Positions 1 to 8,493 of a stretch of 64,000 nucleotides of DNA are shown piece by piece. The position numbers and the translations under genes were made by a program. Source of the stretch: Malikia spinosa (lineage in GTDB: Bacteria > Pseudomonadota > Gammaproteobacteria > Burkholderiales > Burkholderiaceae_C). How positions within the stretch are numbered: position 1 is the first letter of the stretch; every line of letters begins with the position of its first letter. The DNA is taken from the NCBI RefSeq assembly GCF_002980625.1, contig NZ_PVLR01000036.1, positions 1-64,000 of the forward strand, given 5' to 3'. The notes beneath the pieces are model-generated. The model saw only the letters and a program-made list of their open reading frames with translations, ran no database searches and was not told where the DNA came from.

Positions 1-163
1 TGCTCAGCTCTGTCATGGGTGGACTTTCTGTTGGCTTGAGAACAGTTAGGTAAGCCGTAGGTAACCCTGCGGGATTCCTGTGTTGAAGAAAACTTTCGGA
101 TTCTATTGCAATGCAATATGCGTCTAGCTGCTATGGGCTGTCGAGCGGTTGGCGGGTCTTGCC
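1..163. other. Non-coding left edge of the window
   Basis: I see no convincing coding frame here. The stretch lies downstream of the leftward gntR gene. It contains a 13-base inverted repeat (ATTGCA-A-TGCAAT, 105-117) next to a minus-strand TAGAAT at 105-100 that resembles a -10 element, so it could hold the promoter of a leftward gene beyond the edge. In related bacteria the sdh genes often lie near this regulator, but nothing of them is visible. Confidence 0.35.
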
Positions 164-985
164 TCAGCTCAGTTCGTTGTGGTAGTGATGCTTGTCGGTG
201 CGGTAGAGGCCGCGGCGATATTCCATCGGTGTGTCGTTGTAGGTGTAGGCCACGCGTTCGACGCTCAACAGCGGAAAACCGGCCGCAACGCCCAGGGTCT
301 CGGCTGATTCCGCATCGGCCGCCACGGCCTTGAGTTTCTCGTCGGCGCGCACCATGCGCACGCCGAACTGGCGCTCGAACAGGGCGTACATCGCGCCTTG
401 GTGGTTGGCCAGGGTTTCGAGGCTGAGGCCCTTGAAGGGATTGCCCGGCAGCCAGAGGTCTTCCAGGATGGTCGGCAGGCCCTGGAACGACAGCACGCGC
501 CTGACTTCGAACACCGGGTCGCCCGAACGCAGGCCCAGCATGCGGGCGATCTCGGCCGGCGCACGCAGGCGGCGAAAGTCGAGGATCTGGCGTGCGGCCG
601 GACCCTGGGTGTCGCGGTTGCAGCTGTCGGGCTCGAGTCGCAGGAAGCGGTACTGCACCTGCTGCTCGGAGTGGGTCGCGACGAAGGTGCCCTTGCCCTG
701 GCGTCGCACCAGCAGGTTGTCGGCGGAGAGTTCGTCGATGGCCTTGCGTACCGTGCCCTGGCTGACGCGAAAGCGTCCCGCCAGCTCGAGTTCGCTCGGG
801 ATCAGGTCGCCCGGCTTCCATTCGCCGGCCTGCAGGCTTTGCAGGATCAGCCCCTTGATCTGCTGGTAAAGCGGGCTGAAGGCCGGGGTGCCGCTGCTCG
901 ACAAGCCGGCTCCAGCGTCGCTGCCTGAGTTCGGGTAATCGAGCTCAGGGGTCTTGAGGCTGGGGGCGGGCGGGTTTTGAACCAT
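164..985 (-). CDS. GntR family (HutC-type) transcriptional regulator
   Basis: A 273-residue DNA-binding regulator. An N-terminal winged helix-turn-helix (about residues 35-105, with PSELELAGRFRVSQGTVRKA as recognition region) is followed by a UTRA ligand-binding domain (about 120-265, ending in MEYRRGLYRTDKHHYH), which defines the HutC subfamily. The first 35 residues are a Pro/Ser-rich, probably disordered leader. It diverges from mdh, and the 117-bp gap between them contains a 12-base palindrome that is a good operator candidate, so it probably represses itself and the mdh cluster. The effector is unknown; a TCA intermediate is a guess from context. Confidence 0.9.
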   Translation of the reverse strand: MVQNPPAPSLKTPELDYPNSGSDAGAGLSSSGTPAFSPLYQQIKGLILQSLQAGEWKPGDLIPSELELAGRFRVSQGTVRKAIDELSADNLLVRRQGKGTFVATHSEQQVQYRFLRLEPDSCNRDTQGPAARQILDFRRLRAPAEIARMLGLRSGDPVFEVRRVLSFQGLPTILEDLWLPGNPFKGLSLETLANHQGAMYALFERQFGVRMVRADEKLKAVAADAESAETLGVAAGFPLLSVERVAYTYNDTPMEYRRGLYRTDKHHYHNELS

Positions 986-1002
986 GATCGAGTGTAATCA
1001 TA

Positions 1003-1022
1003 TCTTATATAAGACATAAGAC
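1003..1022. promoter_or_regulatory. Candidate GntR operator between gntR and mdh
   Basis: Positions 1003-1014 form a perfect 12-base palindrome, TCTTATATAAGA. The half-site ATAAGAC then repeats in tandem at 1009-1015 and 1016-1022. The site lies 18 bases upstream of the gntR start codon and just before the mdh -35 element, where a shared repressor would bind. That GntR is the ligand is inference from position. Confidence 0.55.
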
Positions 1023-1025
1023 AAA

Positions 1026-1055
1026 TTGACTTTGCCCTTTTTTGCAGGGTAAACT
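1026..1055 (+). promoter_or_regulatory. Candidate sigma-70 promoter of mdh
   Basis: TTGACT at 1026-1031 matches five of six -35 bases. TAAACT at 1050-1055 lies 18 bases further on as a weak -10. Transcription would start near 1062, about 40 bases before the mdh start codon. The -35 is immediately downstream of the palindromic operator candidate. Confidence 0.4.
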
Positions 1056-1102
1056 CGCCAGGATTTCTTTCCTCTCAACTGTTGCATTTCTGGAGTGTTC
1101 TC

Positions 1103-2089
1103 ATGAGCAAGAAGCCCGTTCGCGTCGCCGTCACCGGTGCTGCTGGTCAAATCGGTTACGCCCTGCTGTTCCGCATCGCTTCGGGCGAAATGCTGGGCAA
1201 GGACCAGCCGGTCATCCTGCAGCTGCTGGAAGTGCCGGTTGAGAAGGCCCAGCAAGCGCTCAAGGGCGTGATGATGGAGCTGGAAGACTGTGCTTTCCCG
1301 CTGCTGGCCGGCATGGAAGCCCACAGCGATCCGATGACCGCCTTCAAGGACACCGACTACGCACTGCTGGTCGGTTCGCGTCCGCGCGGCCCGGGCATGG
1401 AGCGTGCCGAACTGCTGGCGATCAACGGCGCCATCTTCACGGCTCAAGGCCAGGCCCTGAACGCCGTCGCCAGCCGCGACGTCAAGGTGCTGGTGGTCGG
1501 CAACCCGGCCAACACCAACGCCTACATCGCGATGAAGTCGGCGCCGGACCTCAAGCCGGGCAACTTCACCGCCATGCTGCGCCTGGACCACAACCGCGCC
1601 GCTTCGCAGATCGCTGCCAAGACCGGCAAGGCCGTGGCTGACATCGAGCAACTGTGCGTCTGGGGCAACCACTCGCCGACCATGTACGCCGACTACCGCT
1701 TCGCCACCATCAACGGCGAGTCGGTCAAGGACATGATCAACGACCAGGACTGGAACGCCAACGTGTTCCTGCCGACCTTCGGCAAGCGCGGCGCCGCCAT
1801 CATCGAAGCGCGTGGCCTGTCCTCGGCCGCTTCGGCTGCCAACGCTGCCATCGACCACATGCGCGACTGGGCCCTGGGCACCAACGGCAAGTGGGTCACG
1901 ATGGGCATCCCGTCGCAAGGCTGGTATGGCATTCCGAAGGATGTCATGTTCGGCTTCCCGGTCACCTGCGAAAACGGCGAGTACAAGGTCGTCGAAGGCC
2001 TGGAGATCGACGAGTTCAGCCAGGCTTGCATTGCCAAGACCCTGAAGGAACTGACCGACGAGCAAGCTGGCGTCGCCCACCTGGTCTGA
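1103..2089 (+). CDS. mdh: Malate dehydrogenase
   Basis: Catalyses NAD-dependent oxidation of malate to oxaloacetate in the TCA cycle, in the cytoplasm. The 328-residue protein starts with the nucleotide-binding loop [18 protein letters not shown], characteristic of the cytosolic-type bacterial enzyme. It keeps the substrate-binding stretch [15 protein letters not shown], the NPANTN motif and the catalytic histidine region [12 protein letters not shown] chose the ATG at 1103 because the family begins [12 protein letters not shown]; an ATG seven codons upstream would add a non-conserved leader. It is first in a rightward TCA cluster, 16 bases ahead of the CitE-like gene. Confidence 0.97.
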   Translation: MSKKPVRVAVTGAAGQIGYALLFRIASGEMLGKDQPVILQLLEVPVEKAQQALKGVMMELEDCAFPLLAGMEAHSDPMTAFKDTDYALLVGSRPRGPGMERAELLAINGAIFTAQGQALNAVASRDVKVLVVGNPANTNAYIAMKSAPDLKPGNFTAMLRLDHNRAASQIAAKTGKAVADIEQLCVWGNHSPTMYADYRFATINGESVKDMINDQDWNANVFLPTFGKRGAAIIEARGLSSAASAANAAIDHMRDWALGTNGKWVTMGIPSQGWYGIPKDVMFGFPVTCENGEYKVVEGLEIDEFSQACIAKTLKELTDEQAGVAHLV

Positions 2090-2105
2090 CCGGAAGGAAC
2101 TGCAG

Positions 2106-3095
2106 GTGAGCAAGCATCCGCGCGCGGTATTGCTGGGAGCCCAGGCTGGCGCGTTCGCGCTGCCGGTCTGTGACCATTACAGCGGTGTCGAGGCGCGCAT
2201 GCGCAAGAGCCTGCAGCTGCAGGCCGAGTTTTCCGAGCGGTTCGGCGCCTGCGTCTTCGACGTGACGCTGGACTGCGAGGACGGTGCCGCTGTCGGCGCC
2301 GAGGCCGAGCATGCCCAGCTCGTCACCGAACTGGTGCAGGGTCTGGATTTCGCTCGCGCGATTGCGCCGCGTGTCGGCGTGCGCGTGCACGCGGTCGATC
2401 ACCCGGCCTTCGAGGCCGACGTGGCGCAGATCGTCGCTGCGGTGGGCCATCGCCTGTCGCACCTGATGGTGCCCAAGGTCGAGTCGGTCGCCGATGTCGA
2501 GCGCGCCGTCGCTTCGATGGGTTTTGCTGGCGGTAGCGAACTGCCGCTGCAGGTGCTGATCGAGTCGCCGGCTGCGGTGCACCACGCCTTCGAGATCGCC
2601 GCGCACCCGCGCGTGCAATCGCTGAGCTTTGGCCTGATGGACTTTGTCTCCGCCCATGGCGGCGCCATCCCTTCCGATGGCATGGGCCTGGTCGGGCAGT
2701 TCAGCCATCCGCTGGTGCTGCGCGCCAAGCTCGAGATCGCCAGCGCCTGCCATGCCCATGGCAAGGTGCCCTCGCATTGCGTCGTGACCGAGTTCAAGGA
2801 CCAGGCTGCGATGAAGCAGGCGGCGCAGCGCGCCGCGCGCGAGCTCGGCTACACGCGCATGTGGAGCATCCACCCCGATCAGATCGAGCCCATCCTCGAG
2901 GCCTTTGCGCCGACCGCGCAGGAAGTCGAGAAGTCGGCCCGCATCATTGCTGCGGCCCACGCCGCGGACTGGGCGCCAATCGCGCTCGACGGCCAGCTGC
3001 ACGACCGTGCCAGCTACCGCTACTTCTGGCAGACGCTGGAGCGCGCGCACCAGACCGGCTGCCCGATTCCGCCCGAAGCGGGCGTCTTTTTCTGA
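2106..3095 (+). CDS. HpcH/HpaI aldolase / CitE-like CoA-ester lyase
   Basis: A 329-residue TIM-barrel lyase of the citrate lyase beta/malyl-CoA lyase superfamily. Family motifs are visible: DCEDGA near residue 58 (metal binding), LMVPKVES, VLIESPAAVHHAFEIA, SFGLMDFVSAHGG and the C-terminal SIHPDQIEPI. The start codon is GTG, 8 bases after GGAAGG. It is probably co-transcribed with mdh. The substrate is not resolved: cleavage or hydrolysis of malyl-CoA or a related acyl-CoA fits the neighbourhood, whereas a true citrate lyase is unlikely because no citD, citF or citG genes are nearby. Confidence 0.85.
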   Translation: MSKHPRAVLLGAQAGAFALPVCDHYSGVEARMRKSLQLQAEFSERFGACVFDVTLDCEDGAAVGAEAEHAQLVTELVQGLDFARAIAPRVGVRVHAVDHPAFEADVAQIVAAVGHRLSHLMVPKVESVADVERAVASMGFAGGSELPLQVLIESPAAVHHAFEIAAHPRVQSLSFGLMDFVSAHGGAIPSDGMGLVGQFSHPLVLRAKLEIASACHAHGKVPSHCVVTEFKDQAAMKQAAQRAARELGYTRMWSIHPDQIEPILEAFAPTAQEVEKSARIIAAAHAADWAPIALDGQLHDRASYRYFWQTLERAHQTGCPIPPEAGVFF

Positions 3096-3121
3096 ACCGG
3101 GTTTTTCCCGCAGGAGTCACC

Positions 3122-3625
3122 ATGGCGATCCACCGTAACCTGATGCTGGCCCGCCTGGTGGCGGCCGCCGGCGCAAGCCTTGTCCTGCTGGGCGCCCAGG
3201 CGAGCAGCGAATCCGTGCGCAAGGCCAAGCCCGCGCCGGTCCAGCCGGCCGCCGCCCCGGTGGCGCTGGGTGACGAGGAGCTGCTGCTGTCGACCCAGGT
3301 GTCGGTCGGCAACATCCCGTGCGAACTCGGCCAGAGCGTGACCCTGCGTGCCGACGCCGACGCCCCTGGCTATTTCCACCTGCAACTCAAGAATCAGCGC
3401 TTTCATCTGCGCCCGGTCATGAGTGCCACCGGCGCCCTGCGCCTGGAGGACCAGGCCCGCGGTGCGGTCTGGATCCAGCTCGCCAACAAGTCGATGCTGA
3501 TGGACCAGAAGCAGGGCCGACGCCTGGCCGATGAATGCATGAGCCCGCTGCAGGCCGCCTACGCCGAGCATCTGAGGCACAACCCGGCCCCGAACTTGCT
3601 TGACGTGGCGCAGAAGTCGCGCTGA
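3122..3625 (+). CDS. Exported small protein, possibly MliC-like lysozyme inhibitor
   Basis: A 167-residue protein with a hydrophobic N-terminal signal (about residues 9-27, cut likely after GAQAS) and a Pro/Ala-rich linker. The rest is a small domain with two cysteines (in NIPCELGQ and LADECMSP). The pattern Cys, then SATGALRLEDQARGAVWIQL, then a final Cys resembles the beta-barrel fold of MliC/PliC inhibitors of C-type lysozyme. That similarity is weak and judged by eye. It sits between the lyase and acnB in a TCA cluster, which does not suggest a function. Treat it as a conserved exported hypothetical protein. Confidence 0.6.
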   Translation: MAIHRNLMLARLVAAAGASLVLLGAQASSESVRKAKPAPVQPAAAPVALGDEELLLSTQVSVGNIPCELGQSVTLRADADAPGYFHLQLKNQRFHLRPVMSATGALRLEDQARGAVWIQLANKSMLMDQKQGRRLADECMSPLQAAYAEHLRHNPAPNLLDVAQKSR

Positions 3626-3662
3626 CCCTTAACTACAACAATCTTCAACTGGAGCTATAACG

Positions 3663-6254
3663 ATGCTGCAAGCCTACCGTCAACATGTCGCCGAGCGCGC
3701 CGCGCTGGGTATCCCGCCGCTGCCGCTGGACGCCAAGCAGGTCGCCGACCTGATCGAGCTGATCAAGAACCCGCCGGCTGGCGAAGACGCCTTCCTGCTG
3801 GACCTGCTGACCCACCGCGTGCCCCCGGGCGTCGACGATGCCGCCAAGGTCAAGGCCTCGTTCCTGGCCGCCGTGGCGCATGGCGATGTCGCCGTGGCCC
3901 TGATCTCCAAGGCCAAGGCCACCGAGCTGCTCGGCACCATGGTCGGCGGCTACAACGTGCATCCGCTGATCGAGCTGCTCGACGACGCCGAAGTGGCGGG
4001 CGTGGCCGCTGAAGCGCTGAAGAAGACGCTGCTGATGTTCGACTTCTTCAACGACGTGGCAGAGAAGGCCAAGGCCGGCAATGCCAAGGCCCAGGAAGTG
4101 ATGCAGAGCTGGGCCGATGCCGAGTGGTTCACCAGCCGCCCCGAAGTCGAGCAGAAGATCACCGTCACCGTGTTCAAGGTGCCGGGCGAGACCAACACCG
4201 ACGACCTGTCGCCGGCACCCGACGCCTGGAGTCGCCCGGACATCCCGCTGCACTACCTGGCGATGCTGAAGAACACCCGTCCTGACGCGGCCTTCAAGCC
4301 CGAGGAAGACGGCAAGCGCGGCCCGATGCAGTTCATCGACGACCTGAAGGCCAAGGGTCACCTGGTGGCCTATGTCGGCGACGTGGTCGGCACCGGTTCC
4401 TCGCGCAAGTCGGCAACCAACAGCGTGATCTGGGCCACCGGCGCCGACATCCCGTTCGTGCCGAACAAGCGCTTCGGCGGCATCACGCTGGGCGGCAAGA
4501 TTGCCCCGATCTTCTTCAACACGCAGGAAGACTCCGGCTCGCTGCCGATCGAAGTCGATGTCTCCAAGCTCGAAATGGGCGACGTGATCGACGTGCTGCC
4601 CTACGAGGGCAAGCTGGTCAAGAACGGTGAGACCGTGGCCGAGTTCGCGCTCAAGAGCGACGTGCTGTTTGACGAAGTGCGCGCTGGCGGCCGCATCAAC
4701 CTGATCATCGGTCGCAGCCTGACCGCCAAGGCGCGCGAGTTCCTGGGCCTGCCGGCTTCCACCCTGTTCCGCCTGCCCACCCCGCCGGCCGAGACCAAGG
4801 CTGGCTTCACGCTGGCACAGAAGATGGTCGGCCGTGCCGTCGGCCTGCCGGAAGGCCAGGGCGTGCGCCCCGGTACCTACTGCGAGCCGAAGATGACCAC
4901 CGTGGGTTCGCAAGACACCACCGGCCCGATGACGCGCGACGAGCTGAAGGACCTGGCCTGCCTGGGCTTCTCGGCTGACCTCGTGATGCAGTCCTTCTGC
5001 CACACCGCGGCCTACCCGAAGCCGGTCGACGTCAAGACCCACCGCGAGCTGCCGGCCTTCATCAGCAACCGCGGCGGCGTGGCCCTGCGTCCGGGCGACG
5101 GCGTGATCCACAGCTGGCTCAACCGCCTGCTGCTGCCTGATACCGTCGGCACCGGCGGTGACTCGCACACCCGCTTCCCGATCGGCATCTCCTTCCCGGC
5201 CGGCTCCGGCCTGGTCGCCTTCGGCGCCGCCACCGGCGTGATGCCGCTGGACATGCCCGAATCGGTGCTGGTGCGCTTCAAGGGCGAAATGCAGCCCGGC
5301 GTGACCCTGCGCGATCTGGTGCATGCGATCCCGCTCTACGCCATCAAGGCTGGCATGCTGACCGTGGCCAAGGCCGGCAAGAAGAACATCTTCTCGGGCC
5401 GCATCCTCGAAATCGAAGGTCTGCCGGACCTGAAGGTCGAGCAGGCTTTCGAGCTGTCCGACGCCTCGGCCGAGCGTTCCGCTGCTGGTTGCACCATCAA
5501 GCTCAACAAGGAGCCGGTGGCTGAGTACCTGAAGTCGAACGTCGTTCTGATGAAGAACATGATCGCCGATGGCTACGCCGACGCCAAGACGCTGGCGCGC
5601 CGCATCGAGAAGGTCGAGGCCTGGCTGGCCAACCCGAACCTGCTCGAAGCCGACCAGGATGCCGAGTACGCTGCCGTGATCGAGATCGATCTGGCCGACA
5701 TCAAGGAGCCGATCGTCTGCTGCCCGAACGACCCGGATGATGCCAAGTTCCTGTCCGAAGTGGCCGGCACCAAGATCGACGAGTCCTTCATCGGCTCCTG
5801 CATGACCAACATCGGTCACTTCCGTGCTGCAGCCAAGCTGCTCGGCGGCCAGCGCGACATTCCGGTCAAGATGTGGGTCGCTCCGCCGACCAAGATGGAC
5901 CAGACCGAGCTGATCAAGGAAGGCCATTACTCGGCGTTCGGCGCCTCCGGTGCCCGCACCGAAATGCCGGGCTGCTCGCTGTGCATGGGCAACCAGGCCC
6001 AGGTGCGCGAAGGCGCGACCGTGATCTCGACCTCGACCCGCAACTTCCCGAACCGTCTGGGCAAGAACACCAATGTGTTCCTGGGCTCGGCCGAACTGGC
6101 GGCAATTGCCTCCAAGCTGGGCAAGCTGCCGACCAAGGAAGAGTACCTGGCCGCGATGGGCGTGATCGACAACGACAAGGCCAGCGTCTACCGCTACATG
6201 AACTTCGACCAGATCGAGGAATACGCAGAAGCTGCCAAGGGCGTGACCGCCTGA
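3663..6254 (+). CDS. acnB: Aconitate hydratase B
   Basis: Interconverts citrate and isocitrate via cis-aconitate in the TCA cycle. The 863-residue length and domain order (HEAT-like N-terminus, swivel domain, then three Fe-S domains) are those of AcnB rather than AcnA. The [4Fe-4S] cysteines lie in [11 protein letters not shown] and [11 protein letters not shown] near the C-terminus. Signature stretches include [17 protein letters not shown] and [22 protein letters not shown] precedes the ATG by 9 bases. It closes the mdh cluster and is followed by a strong intrinsic terminator. In other bacteria apo-AcnB binds RNA; nothing here tests that. Confidence 0.98.
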   Translation: MLQAYRQHVAERAALGIPPLPLDAKQVADLIELIKNPPAGEDAFLLDLLTHRVPPGVDDAAKVKASFLAAVAHGDVAVALISKAKATELLGTMVGGYNVHPLIELLDDAEVAGVAAEALKKTLLMFDFFNDVAEKAKAGNAKAQEVMQSWADAEWFTSRPEVEQKITVTVFKVPGETNTDDLSPAPDAWSRPDIPLHYLAMLKNTRPDAAFKPEEDGKRGPMQFIDDLKAKGHLVAYVGDVVGTGSSRKSATNSVIWATGADIPFVPNKRFGGITLGGKIAPIFFNTQEDSGSLPIEVDVSKLEMGDVIDVLPYEGKLVKNGETVAEFALKSDVLFDEVRAGGRINLIIGRSLTAKAREFLGLPASTLFRLPTPPAETKAGFTLAQKMVGRAVGLPEGQGVRPGTYCEPKMTTVGSQDTTGPMTRDELKDLACLGFSADLVMQSFCHTAAYPKPVDVKTHRELPAFISNRGGVALRPGDGVIHSWLNRLLLPDTVGTGGDSHTRFPIGISFPAGSGLVAFGAATGVMPLDMPESVLVRFKGEMQPGVTLRDLVHAIPLYAIKAGMLTVAKAGKKNIFSGRILEIEGLPDLKVEQAFELSDASAERSAAGCTIKLNKEPVAEYLKSNVVLMKNMIADGYADAKTLARRIEKVEAWLANPNLLEADQDAEYAAVIEIDLADIKEPIVCCPNDPDDAKFLSEVAGTKIDESFIGSCMTNIGHFRAAAKLLGGQRDIPVKMWVAPPTKMDQTELIKEGHYSAFGASGARTEMPGCSLCMGNQAQVREGATVISTSTRNFPNRLGKNTNVFLGSAELAAIASKLGKLPTKEEYLAAMGVIDNDKASVYRYMNFDQIEEYAEAAKGVTA

Positions 6255-6281
6255 GCGATCAGTCGCTGAGCTGAAAGCGTC

Positions 6282-6317
6282 AAGCCCCCGGTGCCGTCAG
6301 GCCCGGGGGCTTTTTTT
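6282..6317 (+). terminator. Rho-independent terminator after acnB
   Basis: AAGCCCCCGG pairs with CCGGGGGCTT around an 11-base loop and is followed by seven T residues. It starts 28 bases after the acnB stop codon and ends the TCA cluster. Confidence 0.92.
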
Positions 6318-6447
6318 GCCTGCTCCGACCTGTCACACCGCCTGGTACAGGATTTCGCTGGCTGGATAGGGAGTTATGGATCGATCCATTCATCTGTATC
6401 CCATGACAATAAAAGCATGCCGGCCATGAGTTGTCAAAATTATCTTT

Positions 6448-6456
6448 TGTTAAGAT
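6448..6456 (+). promoter_or_regulatory. Candidate extended -10 promoter
   Basis: TGT followed by TAAGAT reads as an extended -10 element. A TTGTCA 14 bases upstream is too close for a standard -35, so this would be an extended -10 promoter. It would start transcription near 6463, about 105 bases before the next gene. Confidence 0.35.
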
Positions 6457-6567
6457 CGAGCAAGAATTTGTCACTCACAACAACATGATCGCGCTGCAGT
6501 GGGAAAGCTGTTGCTGCCCCGGTTGCCGGTCCGATACAAGAAACAGTTTCAAGCAAGGGAGGAAAAG

Positions 6568-7014
6568 ATGATCGAGCATGTCTGGTTGGAACACGGCATC
6601 GTCCGTTGGCATATCGGCGCAGTCAGCGCGCAGCAGTATCAGTTCTCGAACGCCGAGTTGCGCGAGGACAGCCGCTTTGGCACGGTGCATTACCTGATCG
6701 ATGATTTCCTCGACTGCACCGCCTTGCCCGAGATCGAACTCGTGGCTTCGGTGCCGGTGCGGTGCGCGTACTGGGTGCTGCCGAATGCGGAATTTCGCCA
6801 GGCCATCGTGTCGAGTTCCGCCGCCTTGCGCGAACGCGCCTACCGGCTGGCCTTGTTCAGCCTGAGCAGTCCGGCCACCATGAAGTTCTCCGACATGGCC
6901 AAGGCGCGCGAATGGGTCAAGGGCGACATGCCCGATCGTGCCAGTGCCACGACACTGCAATGGGCCGGCGCCGGCATTGCGGCGGCCCCTGCGGCCTACG
7001 CGCGGGTACGTTGA
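6568..7014 (+). CDS. Hypothetical protein, possible SpoIIAA/STAS-like fold
   Basis: A 148-residue soluble protein that I do not recognise with confidence. It has no signal peptide or membrane segment. A strong ribosome site (AAGGGAGG, 6 bases before ATG) fixes the start. The middle, SVPVRCAYWVLPNAEFRQAI followed by RAYRLALFSLSSPATMKFSD and AKAREWV, resembles the beta-alpha pattern and final EAREWL-type helix of SpoIIAA-like proteins, but I cannot confirm this. It stands alone between acnB and a leftward regulator, convergent with the latter and 12 bases from its end. It could be an anti-sigma-type regulator or something unrelated. Confidence 0.7.
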   Translation: MIEHVWLEHGIVRWHIGAVSAQQYQFSNAELREDSRFGTVHYLIDDFLDCTALPEIELVASVPVRCAYWVLPNAEFRQAIVSSSAALRERAYRLALFSLSSPATMKFSDMAKAREWVKGDMPDRASATTLQWAGAGIAAAPAAYARVR

Positions 7015-7026
7015 AGCGCTGAGCGC

Positions 7027-7596
7027 TCAGATACCCGCCAGCTTCTGCACCAGCTCGACCGAGCTGCCGGCCTGGTATTTGCGCAGCAGCCGGGCGCGGT
7101 AGATCTCGACCGTGCGCGGGCTGATGCCGAGCACCTTGCCGATTTCCTTGGCGGTCAGGCCCTCGAGTACCAGGGCCGCGACTTCGCGCTCGCGCGCGGT
7201 CAGGTCGGCCTTGAACGGCCGGCGTGCGCTCAGGTCCTCGAAGCTCCAGATGCCGGCCGCATGCGGGTCCTCGCGCTCGAGCGCGCGGCCCGTGACATGG
7301 CACCAGAACAGCTGGTCCTTGAAGCGCCCATCGACCCGTTTCATCAGCCGGTCGTCGACGTAATGCCCCTTGGCGTTCAGGATCGGCACCAGCCGTTCGC
7401 CGATGCGCTCGTATTCGTCCGCGCTCGGGTAGAGCAGGCGAAAGGACTGGCCGACCAGCTGCTCGCGGCTGGCGCCGAACATCTCGCAGACCGCCGCATT
7501 GCAGTCGAGCATGATGCGGTGGCGTGACAGCACGAGGCCGATCGGGGCGAGCTCGAAGGCGAGCTGGTAGTCGGTGGCGGTGGCGGCAATAGTCAT
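7027..7596 (-). CDS. PAS domain-containing LuxR-type transcriptional regulator
   Basis: A 189-residue regulator. The N-terminal PAS sensor domain (about residues 8-120) includes FELAPIGLVLSRHRIMLDCN and an FGASREQLVGQSF stretch. The C-terminal LuxR/FixJ-type helix-turn-helix (about 128-185) contains LTAREREVAALVLEGLTAKE and the recognition helix ISPRTVEIYRARLL. There is no receiver domain, so activity is probably controlled by the PAS domain (a small ligand or redox cue) rather than phosphorylation. It is divergent from scoA, and the 109-bp gap contains a perfect 12+12 inverted repeat. It probably controls the CoA-transferase operon in response to a carbon source. Confidence 0.88.
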   Translation of the reverse strand: MTIAATATDYQLAFELAPIGLVLSRHRIMLDCNAAVCEMFGASREQLVGQSFRLLYPSADEYERIGERLVPILNAKGHYVDDRLMKRVDGRFKDQLFWCHVTGRALEREDPHAAGIWSFEDLSARRPFKADLTAREREVAALVLEGLTAKEIGKVLGISPRTVEIYRARLLRKYQAGSSVELVQKLAGI

Positions 7597-7637
7597 GCGA
7601 TGGGCACGAGGCTTGCGTGTTGGGGTTGGTCTTTAGG

Positions 7638-7667
7638 CAATACTACGTATGCCAATACGTAGTATTG
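7638..7667. promoter_or_regulatory. Perfect inverted repeat, candidate LuxR operator for scoAB
   Basis: CAATACTACGTA at 7638-7649 and TACGTAGTATTG at 7656-7667 are exact inverted repeats around the six-base spacer TGCCAA. The dyad lies 41 bases from the luxR start codon and 38 bases from the scoA start codon. Its size, symmetry and TACGTA core fit a dimeric LuxR/FixJ-type activator. The assignment to the neighbouring regulator is inference. Confidence 0.75.
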
Positions 7668-7705
7668 TAGGACTTTCCACAGCAATTGGACAGGAGCGTG
7701 CAAGC

Positions 7706-8407
7706 ATGAACAAGGTTTATCCGAGCGCGGCCGCCGCCCTCGAGGGCGTGGTGGCCGATGGTCAGCTGATCGCCGTCGGTGGCTTCGGCCTGTGCGGCAT
7801 TCCCGAGGCGCTGATCGATGCGCTGCGCGACAGCGGCGTCAAGAACCTGACCGCCATTTCCAACAACGCTGGCGTCGATGGCTTTGGCCTCGGCAAGCTG
7901 CTCGAGACGCGCCAGATCAAGAAGATGATCTCGTCCTATGTCGGCGAGAACAAGGAGTTCGAGCGCCAGTACCTGGCCGGTGAGCTCGAGCTCGAATTCA
8001 CGCCCCAGGGCACGCTGGCCGAGAAGCTGCGTGCCGGCGGCGCTGGCATTCCGGCCTTCTTCACCAAGACCGGCGTCGGCACCCTGGTGGCCGAGGGCAA
8101 GGAGCTGCGCGAGTTCGGCGGCGAAACCTATGTCATGGAGCATGCGCTGTTCCCCGAGGTCGCGCTGATCAAGGCCGATGTGGCCGATATGTCGGGTAAC
8201 CTGCGCTTCAACCTGACCGCGCGCAACTTCAACCCGGCCGCCGCGACCGCCGGCAAGATCTGCATCGTCGAGGTCGAGCGCATCGTCGCCACCGGCGAGA
8301 TCGCGCCCGATGACGTGCACCTGCCTGGCATCTATGTGCACCGTATCGTGCACAACCCGACCCCGGAAAAGCGCATCGAGAAGCGCACCACCCGCGATCG
8401 TAAGTGA
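7706..8407 (+). CDS. scoA: 3-oxoacid CoA-transferase subunit A
   Basis: Alpha subunit of the succinyl-CoA:3-ketoacid CoA-transferase, which activates acetoacetate and similar oxoacids with succinyl-CoA. It is 233 residues long, normal for the subunit. It carries the glycine-rich family signature [17 protein letters not shown] near the N-terminus, and the substrate-domain stretch [15 protein letters not shown]. The ATG at 7706 follows GGAG. Its partner scoB starts 135 bases downstream, beyond an unusual set of three hairpins. Expression is probably controlled by the divergent PAS-LuxR regulator. Confidence 0.95.
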   Translation: MNKVYPSAAAALEGVVADGQLIAVGGFGLCGIPEALIDALRDSGVKNLTAISNNAGVDGFGLGKLLETRQIKKMISSYVGENKEFERQYLAGELELEFTPQGTLAEKLRAGGAGIPAFFTKTGVGTLVAEGKELREFGGETYVMEHALFPEVALIKADVADMSGNLRFNLTARNFNPAAATAGKICIVEVERIVATGEIAPDDVHLPGIYVHRIVHNPTPEKRIEKRTTRDRK

Positions 8408-8408
8408 C

Positions 8409-8437
8409 TGGGTGACAGATCTTTAGCTCTGTCACCA
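8409..8437. repeat. REP-like hairpin repeat, copy 1
   Basis: TGGTGACAGA-type palindrome: GGTGACAGA (8411-8419) pairs exactly with TCTGTCACC (8428-8436) around an eight-base loop (TCTTTAGC). It begins one base after the scoA stop codon. Compared with copies 2 and 3, two compensating changes keep the stem paired (GGTGA/TCACC instead of GGGGA/TCCCC). Confidence 0.75.
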
Positions 8438-8454
8438 ACTGACCAGAACAATCT

Positions 8455-8482
8455 TGGGGACAGATTTTCAGCTCTGTCCCCA
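8455..8482. repeat. REP-like hairpin repeat, copy 2
   Basis: GGGGACAGA (8456-8464) pairs exactly with TCTGTCCCC (8473-8481) around TTTTCAGC. The GGGGACAGA...TCTGTCCCC core is the kind found in dispersed palindromes linked to REP-associated tyrosine transposases in many proteobacteria. No such transposase gene is in this window. Confidence 0.75.
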
Positions 8483-8493
8483 GCCGAATGACC

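Larger units (their letters stand above)
6255..6567. other. Intergenic region between acnB and the 6568 gene
   Basis: Besides the acnB terminator, this 313-base stretch is AT-richer than its surroundings. It holds a perfect 14-base palindrome, ATGGATC-GATCCAT at 6376-6389, and a candidate extended -10 (TGT-TAAGAT, 6448-6456) for the downstream gene. I see no coding frame or structured RNA. Confidence 0.5.

Noticed and set aside
3645-5927. Long open reading frame antisense to acnB
   Set aside because: High-GC coding DNA often leaves long open frames on the opposite strand. The translation is rich in His, Gly, Asp and Arg with no domain, and acnB is unmistakable.
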